Origin: a bacterium
Lineage (GTDB): Bacteria; Chloroflexota; Dormibacteria; Aeolococcales; Bog-877
Direction of reading: 5' to 3'
Assembly: GCA_021795235.1 (NCBI GenBank)
Contig: JAJYPP010000026.1
Span: 1 to 38,922 of the forward strand
DNA length: 38,922 nt
Shown here: one piece after another, positions 33,222-38,922 of the stretch
How positions within the stretch are numbered: position 1 is the stretch's first letter
Layout: every line of letters begins with the position of its first letter
Made by a program: the position numbers and the translations under genes
The notes under the pieces: model-generated
Told to the model about the DNA's origin: nothing
The model's database searches: none
What the model saw: the letters and a program-made list of their open reading frames with translations, nothing else

Positions 33222-34325
33222 ATGCGTTTGATTCACTGCGCCGATGTCCACCTCGACGCCGCCTTCGTCGGCCTGGGGCTGCCGGCGGCCAGAAGGCGGC
33301 GCGCGGCGATTCGGGAGGCCTTCCACAAATTGGTGGGGCTGACACTCGACATCGGTGCCGACGCGCTCACGATAGGAGGAGACCTCTACGAGGACCTGCG
33401 CTCACAGCGTGAGACCACCTCGTTCCTGCAGGAGGAGTTCGAGCGGGCCTCGTGCCCGGTGCTCATCGCCCCAGGCAACCACGACTACTGGCACTCCGGC
33501 TCCCTCTACGCGCGGGAACGGTGGCCCGCCAACGTGCACATCTTCAACACTCAGGAATTCACCGAGGTCCAGGTGGGTGGCTGGCGCGTGTTCGGAGCGG
33601 CGCATCTCAAGCCGAAGGGCACCGGCAACCTGCTCAGCTCGTTCAAGGTCCCCAAGGGCGGCCCGGCGATCGCGCTGTTCCACGGATCGGAGCGCGGTCA
33701 GCTGGCCTTCCAGGGAGAGGGCAAGGAGGACCACGCCCCATTCACCGAGAGCGAGCTGGCCAAGAGCGGATTCCAGTTCGGGTTGTTGGGGCACTTCCAT
33801 ACCCCCCGGGTGACCGAGCGGCTGACCTATCCCGGCAACCCCGAGCCACTCACCTTCGGTGAGCAGGGGATACGGGGAGCGGCGGTGGTGGAGTTGGCAG
33901 ATGGGGACCGAGACCAACGGCCCAGGGCTGAGATCGTCCCGGTGGCGACTTACTCGGTGTCCGACTTCGAGGTGGACATAACCGACTGCCTGCACTCCGA
34001 GGCCATCCTCGACAGCGTCGAACGAGCGCTGCCGCTGGACCCTCTGGTGGCGGCGCGGGTGCGGCTGACCGGCGAGCTGGCCTCGGGGGTCCGCCTCAAC
34101 CCCACCGAGCTGCTGACCCGCCTGCGCAAGGAGGATCGCTCGGTCGACCTGGTGGTCGCCTGCCGGCCGCAACTGGACCTGGACTCCCTGCGCCAGGCAC
34201 CGGACGCCAGAGGTCAATTCGTGCGCTCCTTGATGGCTCGGCCTGACTTCGACAGCGAGGTGGTGCAGGCGGCCCTGGTGGCGGGGCTAAACGCCCTGCT
34301 CGGAGAGGAGCCGGCTCTGCTGTGA
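33222..34325 (+). CDS. YhaO/SbcD-like DNA repair metallophosphoesterase
   Basis: A 367-residue calcineurin-like phosphoesterase of the Mre11/SbcD group. Metal-binding motifs appear in order: DVHLD at about residues 7-11, GGDLYED, GNHDYW, an HGSERG segment and GHFHTP. The C-terminal cap domain is present. With the downstream ATPase it resembles the YhaO-YhaN pair of Firmicutes. CATATT at 33209-33214 is seven bases before ATG 33222, so a leaderless transcript is likely. It is divergent from the ABC operon. Confidence 0.87.
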   Translation: MRLIHCADVHLDAAFVGLGLPAARRRRAAIREAFHKLVGLTLDIGADALTIGGDLYEDLRSQRETTSFLQEEFERASCPVLIAPGNHDYWHSGSLYARERWPANVHIFNTQEFTEVQVGGWRVFGAAHLKPKGTGNLLSSFKVPKGGPAIALFHGSERGQLAFQGEGKEDHAPFTESELAKSGFQFGLLGHFHTPRVTERLTYPGNPEPLTFGEQGIRGAAVVELADGDRDQRPRAEIVPVATYSVSDFEVDITDCLHSEAILDSVERALPLDPLVAARVRLTGELASGVRLNPTELLTRLRKEDRSVDLVVACRPQLDLDSLRQAPDARGQFVRSLMARPDFDSEVVQAALVAGLNALLGEEPALL

Positions 34326-34359
34326 CCACCGAGACCGAGACGATGTTGGTGAGGGGCTC

Positions 34360-36828
34360 ATGCGGATCAACTCGGTGAAGCTGGAGCGCTTCGGTGCCCT
34401 GCGCGGAATCTTCAGTCTGGATCCGAAGATAACCGTGATTTACGGTCCCAACGAGTCCGGCAAGAGCACGCTCCACACCGCCCTCCGGGTAGCTCTGGTG
34501 GGCGTGGACCTGGCCAGCCGGGGTCGCCTGCCCAAGGAGTCGGAGCAGGTGCTGCGGCGCTTCAAGCCGTGGCGGGGGCACAACTTCAAGCTCGAGGCGG
34601 ATGTGGAACTCGGCGGGGGGCGCTACCAGTTCATCCGAGACCTGGACCAGCCCGACAACGCCCAGGTGCTGGATCAGGTCCGAGGCGGGGACGTGACCGA
34701 CCAATTCCGCCGCGGCCGAACCGTTGACGTGTCGGTCATGCTGGGGATGAGCCGGGACGCATTCCTGGCCATCTCCACGGTTGCGCAGGACCAGATCCTG
34801 GAGATAAGCGGCTCGGCCCTTCAGGCTGACCTGCAGCGGGCCATCTCCACCTCCGGGGCGCACACCAGCGTGCGCTCGGCGTTGGAGCTGTTGCGCCGGT
34901 GGCGTCAGGAGAACCTTCGCGGAGAGCGGTCCCGCGAGCGCCCCATGGACAAGGCGACCAAGGACCTGGCGGCGGCGCGCGACCAGCTCGCGATGGCGGC
35001 TGACACGCGCCGGCGGCTGGGGGAGGAGCTTGCCCAGCTAGAGGCTCTGCGTGAGCGCTTGGAGCGAGCGGAAGCCGCCGCCCAGGAGTCGGAGCTCATG
35101 TGGAAATCGGCTGAACTGGCGGAGCTGGACCAGGACCTGCTGGCCATCACGGAGATCGATTCCGCCCTGGATGCTATCCCCGAGTTCCATCTCCCCGAGG
35201 ATCCCCAGGGAATCCGGGACGCCGCGTTGGGCGCGTCCCAGCTCGCTGCGCAAGTGGCCGAAGCGGAGGCCAAGGTGAGCCAGTTGACCCCTGCCGACGA
35301 GACCAAAGCCAAGCTGGCCGCGGAACTCTCGGTCAGTGAGCTGCGGTTCCTGGGCGAGGCGGTGGACCGGCCGGTGCCGCCCCTGCCCGCTCAGGCGGGT
35401 GGGACGGCGCGGCTGGAGCTCCTGGACCGGCGCAAGGTCGCCTTGCATCGCTGGTCGTCCGACCTGCTGGCGATCGCCGCCGGGATCATCGGCGTGGTGC
35501 TCATCGGTCGCGCCATCACCGTGCCTGGCACCACCCTACCAATAACGGAGTTTCTGGGCGGGGTCGTGGTGCTCGTGGCCGGAGCCGGGGCGTTCCTCTA
35601 CCTGCAGCAGCGCCTGCGGCGCCTGCTCGCGGTGGCCGGGTTTACCTCGGTGGCGGAGATGCGCAAGGCGAGGCGCAGCCGCGACCCCGAGGTGTTGAAG
35701 GTGGTGGCTGCCCAGGAGGAGGTGCTGGCCCAGCGGGGCAAGGCCCTCAGGCGGATCTCCGAGCTCGGTCTCTCGCACTTCACCGGCTCCCAACTGTTGC
35801 AACTGGCGCGGGAGCTGCCGCCTTTGCAGGACGCGCTCCAGCAGGTGGCATCGTGGCAAGCCACCGCGGACCGGGCTGGCCAGGAGTTGCTGGCCAAGGG
35901 CCGGCTGGTGGGGCTGGAGGCCACGGATCCCCAGGTGATCGCCGCCAGCCTGACCGAGCTGGCCAGGGAGGCGGCTGCGGCGGTCGAGGCCGAGCGGCGC
36001 CAGGGCGAGCTGCGCCTGCGCCGTGAGGAAAGGCTGAATGGGCGCGAACAACACGCTCTGGTTGGCCGTGCCCAGGAGTTGCGGGCCGATCTCAGTGCCA
36101 GGGGCCGCGGCCAGGGACCGCGGCCGGGCCGCCCCGCGGCCGAGCTGAGGGAGGAGTACGACCACCTCCGGGCCGCCCGCGATCAGCTGCGGGACGAGCT
36201 GCTGCCCAAGGAGGGGAGCCTGCAGCAGCAGCTGAGGGAGGCCGGTGACCTGGTGGAGCTGGAGGAGCAGGTGGCTGAGAAGACCGAGGGTCTGGGGCGC
36301 ATGGAGCGGGCCGAGGTCGCAGTCAATCTGGCCATCACCGAGCTGGAGGCGGCCGAAGCCGAGATTCAGAACAGCCTGGCGCCGATTCTGGCCGAGGGGC
36401 TGGCACGACGGTTGCCCCAGCTCACGCACCGCCGCTACTCCCAGGCCTGGGTCAACCCGGAGGATCTGGCCATGCACGTGGCGGCGGCCAACTCGAGCCG
36501 CCAGATTCCCGTCGAGAACCTCTCGCAGGGAACTCAGGAACAGATCTACGTCTGCCTTCGGATGGTGCTCGCCCAGGCCATGTCACCGCGCGGCGAACAG
36601 CTGCCCCTCATATTCGACGACCCGACCGTCAACTCCGACGATCGCCGCTGCTTCGCCCTGCTGGACACCCTGCTGGAGCTCTCCGAGACATCTCAGGTGG
36701 TGGTTTTCTCGCACGAGCGCAGGGTGGTGGAGTGGGCCCAGAAGCAGTCGGTGCCGGTCCTGGCCCTTGATCAGGTGCCCGCGTCTGCCGACGACGACGA
36801 GGCTCAGCCACCCGCTCCCGCCCCGTGA
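34360..36828 (+). CDS. YhaN-like AAA ATPase with coiled coils and an internal membrane hairpin
   Basis: An 822-residue SbcC/Rad50-related ATPase. Walker A GPNESGKST is at about residues 29-37. Long coiled coils occupy about 185-260 and 500-690. The signature NLSQGTQEQIYVCLRM and Walker B LPLIFDDPTVNSDD lie near 725 and 750. Two hydrophobic helices (about 366-383 and 390-412) sit between the coiled-coil arms, as in YhaN rather than SbcC. It starts 34 bases after its phosphoesterase partner. A role in DNA end processing near the membrane is inference from the family. Confidence 0.87.
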   Translation: MRINSVKLERFGALRGIFSLDPKITVIYGPNESGKSTLHTALRVALVGVDLASRGRLPKESEQVLRRFKPWRGHNFKLEADVELGGGRYQFIRDLDQPDNAQVLDQVRGGDVTDQFRRGRTVDVSVMLGMSRDAFLAISTVAQDQILEISGSALQADLQRAISTSGAHTSVRSALELLRRWRQENLRGERSRERPMDKATKDLAAARDQLAMAADTRRRLGEELAQLEALRERLERAEAAAQESELMWKSAELAELDQDLLAITEIDSALDAIPEFHLPEDPQGIRDAALGASQLAAQVAEAEAKVSQLTPADETKAKLAAELSVSELRFLGEAVDRPVPPLPAQAGGTARLELLDRRKVALHRWSSDLLAIAAGIIGVVLIGRAITVPGTTLPITEFLGGVVVLVAGAGAFLYLQQRLRRLLAVAGFTSVAEMRKARRSRDPEVLKVVAAQEEVLAQRGKALRRISELGLSHFTGSQLLQLARELPPLQDALQQVASWQATADRAGQELLAKGRLVGLEATDPQVIAASLTELAREAAAAVEAERRQGELRLRREERLNGREQHALVGRAQELRADLSARGRGQGPRPGRPAAELREEYDHLRAARDQLRDELLPKEGSLQQQLREAGDLVELEEQVAEKTEGLGRMERAEVAVNLAITELEAAEAEIQNSLAPILAEGLARRLPQLTHRRYSQAWVNPEDLAMHVAAANSSRQIPVENLSQGTQEQIYVCLRMVLAQAMSPRGEQLPLIFDDPTVNSDDRRCFALLDTLLELSETSQVVVFSHERRVVEWAQKQSVPVLALDQVPASADDDEAQPPAPAP

Positions 36829-37736
36829 TGCGGATAGTGTCCCTGCTTCCGAGCGCGACCGAGATATGTTTCGCCTTGGGTCTGGGCCCCAGCCTGGCGG
36901 GGGTGACGCACGAATGTGACTTCCCGCCCCAGGCGGAGTACAAGCCCAAGCTCACCAGGAGCGAGCTCGAGCATGCCGGCAAAGCGCCAGGCGACATCGA
37001 CCGCCATGTGCGAGAGGCGGTCCACCAGGGCAGCAGCCTGTACCGGCTGGATCAGGAGGGTCTGCGACGGGCCCGCCCCGACCTCATAGTGACCCAGGAG
37101 CTCTGCCCGGTCTGCGCGGTGGCGTATCCCCAGGTGCTGGAGGCCGCGCGACTGCTCCCGGGCAAGCCCGCCGTGCTGTCTCTGGAGCCCAACACTTTGA
37201 GTGACGTGATGCGCACGATTGCCGATGTCGGACAGGCGACCGGTGCCCGGGAGCGAGCTCAGGAGCTGGTTCGCAGCCTCTGGGCCAGGGTCGACGCCGT
37301 GCGTGGAGCCGTGGCCGGCAGAGACCGGCCCCGGGTGGTCTGCTTGGAGTGGACCGACCCCCTGATGATCGCCGGGCACTGGGTGCCGGATCAGGTGGAC
37401 GTGGCGGGGGGGATCGATGCGCTCGGCACGGCTGGACAGCGGTCGCGAGAGGTGTCCTGGGACGAGATCCGGGCGGCGTCCCCGGAGGTTCTCCTGCTGA
37501 TGCCCTGCGGGTTTCGCCTGGAGGAGAGCTGCGACCAAGCGACCAAACTCAGCCAGCTGCCGGACTTCGCGACTCTTCCCGCGGTGGCCCAGGGCCACGT
37601 TTACGCGGTGGATGGATCTTGGTATTTCAACCGGCCCGGCCCCCGGGTGATCGACGGGATCGAGATCCTGGCGAAGATATTCCACCCCGAGTCCTGGAAG
37701 GGCCCGGTCCCTCAGGGATATCGGAAGCTGGCCTGA
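36828..37736 (+). CDS. cobalamin-type periplasmic binding protein family member without signal peptide
   Basis: About 302 residues of the helical-backbone metal receptor (BtuF/FhuD) family. It shows IVSLLPSATEICFALGLG at the start, VTHECDFPP, PDLIVTQELCPVCAV and WYFNRPGPRVIDGIEIL at the end. No signal peptide or lipobox is visible, so it may act in the cytoplasm. No transporter permease is nearby. The ATG overlaps the YhaN-like stop by one base (TGATG), so it is co-transcribed with repair-type genes; the reason is unclear. Confidence 0.82.
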   Translation: MRIVSLLPSATEICFALGLGPSLAGVTHECDFPPQAEYKPKLTRSELEHAGKAPGDIDRHVREAVHQGSSLYRLDQEGLRRARPDLIVTQELCPVCAVAYPQVLEAARLLPGKPAVLSLEPNTLSDVMRTIADVGQATGARERAQELVRSLWARVDAVRGAVAGRDRPRVVCLEWTDPLMIAGHWVPDQVDVAGGIDALGTAGQRSREVSWDEIRAASPEVLLLMPCGFRLEESCDQATKLSQLPDFATLPAVAQGHVYAVDGSWYFNRPGPRVIDGIEILAKIFHPESWKGPVPQGYRKLA

Positions 37737-38037
37737 GCACCCGAGTCTCGAGTTCAGAGCATTGAGTGTCGCAGCCGGTCCGGGGGCTTGTCAGCTGACC
37801 CAAGACCGTCCGTCTCACTCCGATCCGGGCCTGGTCGAGCGAACCGGGCCGGGTGGGCCAACGTGAAAGAATGGGCTGCATCGCCACTCCGCGCCGCATC
37901 TGCAGGCATACGGGCCCATGGCGGTGGTGCCCGGTAGCAGGGCATCCGGGTGCCCCGGCCACCGCGGAACGCCGGGCCGCCGAGGCGTGATCGAATCGGC
38001 CCCGGGAGGATCGAAGCGGCGGGACGACCCGTTGGGG
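37737..38037. other. 301-base stretch without a supported gene
   Basis: Neither strand offers a frame with a recognisable family. The frame of the downstream lipoprotein is open from 37918, but residues before ATG 38038 are Gly/Pro/Arg-rich and unconvincing. No clear promoter or terminator is seen. Confidence 0.4.
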
Positions 38038-38598
38038 ATGTCCCTGGCCCGCCTTGTTGCCGCCGGGGGAGCACCTTGCTCTCGGCTGTGGCATTGGGCA
38101 TCTGGATCGTCCCGAGGCCGCGGCGGCGGCACCCTTGTTGTCGCCAGCTTCGTGCTGATCGCCGTGGTGGGCTGCGGAGCCGCAGCGAGTGGTGGGGGAG
38201 GGTCGGCTCACCATCGCTCGCACTCGCGTGTGGCCACTGCCACCAAGGGGGGCTGGACACTGTCCGCCGCCAGCAGGGCAGGGCAGCTCTGGGTCGAGGT
38301 GGCCGCGCCTAGTGGCACGTTCTTGCCCAACTACTGTGGCGGGCCGGGGTTTCATGTTTTCTACGTCAACCACGACGGAGTGACGGTCGCTCCGCCGCCC
38401 CAGCCGTTCGCTCAGTACTGCCGTAGCGGTGTGGCCGCCACTCAGACCTTCGTCTTCTCCGTGCCCCGAGCTCCCGGCCTCTATACGGTCCGCGCAACGG
38501 TGCCGAGGTCGGCTTCCGAGGGAGGACAGGGCGCTGTCACGATTCCTCCAACCCTTGCGATCACCGTGGGCAGCAGCGGCCTGGTGGTGCACTCCTGA
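38038..38598 (+). CDS. putative secreted lipoprotein of unknown function
   Basis: About 186 residues from ATG 38038. A hydrophobic segment, GTLVVASFVLIAVVGC, ends in a lipobox-like VVGC and is followed by a Gly/Ser/Ala-rich stretch. This suggests a lipid-anchored exported protein with a mature domain of about 130 residues (YCGGPGFHVFYVNHDG, VFSVPRAPGLYTVRATV) of probable beta-sandwich type. No family recognised. Thirty residues precede the hydrophobic segment, which is long, so a later start is possible. Confidence 0.5.
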   Translation: MSLARLVAAGGAPCSRLWHWASGSSRGRGGGTLVVASFVLIAVVGCGAAASGGGGSAHHRSHSRVATATKGGWTLSAASRAGQLWVEVAAPSGTFLPNYCGGPGFHVFYVNHDGVTVAPPPQPFAQYCRSGVAATQTFVFSVPRAPGLYTVRATVPRSASEGGQGAVTIPPTLAITVGSSGLVVHS

Positions 38599-38694
38599 GA
38601 GCTCGCGGTCCACGTCCTGCATCCGAGCCGGACGGTCCAGGTGAGCGGACATCTGTTGCCTGGCCGTCCCACGGGCTTGGCGGGCAAGAGGATG

Positions 38695-38922
38695 GTTCTG
38701 CATCTCCAGTAGAGGATGTGGCCAACTGGTCCGGGAGACCGAGCCGAGCCGCCCGCGTCGCCGGTGGCGAACGGTATCGCTGTGCGCGCCAAGGGCACCC
38801 TGGCCAGCAGATGCGCTCGCGAGGGGGTCAGGCATGTCCCCGTCAACCCGGCCTGGACCTCTGTCTTGGGACAGGCGAACTACGCCGGGGTGCACGGGGT
38901 TTCCGTGGACCAGGGTGCGGCG
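38695..38922 (+). pseudogene. tnpB: broken TnpB-like (IS200/IS605/IS607 accessory nuclease) fragment, runs off the window
   Basis: The last frame reads VNPAWTSVLGQANYAGVHG and then VSVDQGAA at the window edge. This matches the conserved VNPAxTSVIG...YGxSVHQGAA region near the C-terminal half of TnpB proteins. Upstream, VEDVANWSGRPSRAAR lies in a different frame, and KRMVLHL in a third, so at least two shifts would be needed. The zinc-finger part would lie beyond the window. The shifts could also be sequence errors. Confidence 0.5.

Noticed and set aside
1..38922. tRNA, rRNA and CRISPR arrays
   Set aside because: No cloverleaf, rRNA-like segment or regularly spaced repeat was seen on either strand by reading; a covariance-model scan would be needed to exclude small RNA genes fully.

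Overview
The window is high-GC DNA with many GTG/TTG starts, GTGA/ATGA gene overlaps and several apparently leaderless genes. It carries a complete set of genes for inositol phosphate, phosphatidylinositol phosphate and mannosylated phosphatidylinositol. This points to an actinobacterium-like organism; a deep-branching actinobacterial class or a phylum such as Dormibacterota is possible, but the sequence alone does not fix the taxon.

Layout. (1) 286-5909: an ArsR-type regulator with a clear promoter and operator-like palindrome, then ino1, two LpxL/PatA-type acyltransferases, a PimA-like mannosyltransferase and a PI-phosphate synthase, nearly all overlapping: one operon for PI/PIM lipid synthesis. 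(2) 5974-14209: a damaged glycerol/dihydroxyacetone island. It begins with an internally deleted IS607-family element that abuts a stump of an aquaporin gene (glpF). A broken dhaK follows, then a dhaL whose stop is lost by a one-base shift, intact glpK and glpABC, and a stump of ptsI. Two 150-nt copies of a hairpin-bearing repeat, about 93% identical and in inverted orientation, bracket the intact genes. (3) 14427-20665: pgsA, an SDR enzyme, plsC, purE, purK, holB and ricT. (4) 20735-22101 (minus): a CoxG-like SRPBCC protein and an RDD membrane protein. (5) 22270-24496: a lone Flp-type pilin, a 7Fe ferredoxin, and glnA with an elaborate leader. (6) 24693-31051: an EamA transporter, dxs, a membrane protein of unknown function, a CPBP protease and an MFS transporter. 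(7) 31240-33147 (minus): a small unknown protein and an ABC-2 exporter. (8) 33222-37736: a YhaO/YhaN (SbcCD-like) pair and a cobalamin-type binding protein. (9) 38038-end: a putative lipoprotein and a broken TnpB-like fragment running off the edge.

How the parts work together: ino1, the PI-phosphate synthase, PimA and the acyltransferases form a linear lipid pathway. The second pgsA with plsC supplies phosphatidylglycerol and phosphatidic acid. GlpK plus GlpABC convert glycerol to dihydroxyacetone phosphate with electrons to the quinone pool. The parallel PTS-type dihydroxyacetone route (dhaK, ptsI stump) is decaying.

The signals most worth checking are the paired 150-nt structured repeats (possible IS607/TnpB right ends, or stand-alone omega-RNA-like units) and the glnA leader, where a palindrome overlaps the promoter and a 10-bp hairpin hides the ribosome binding site.
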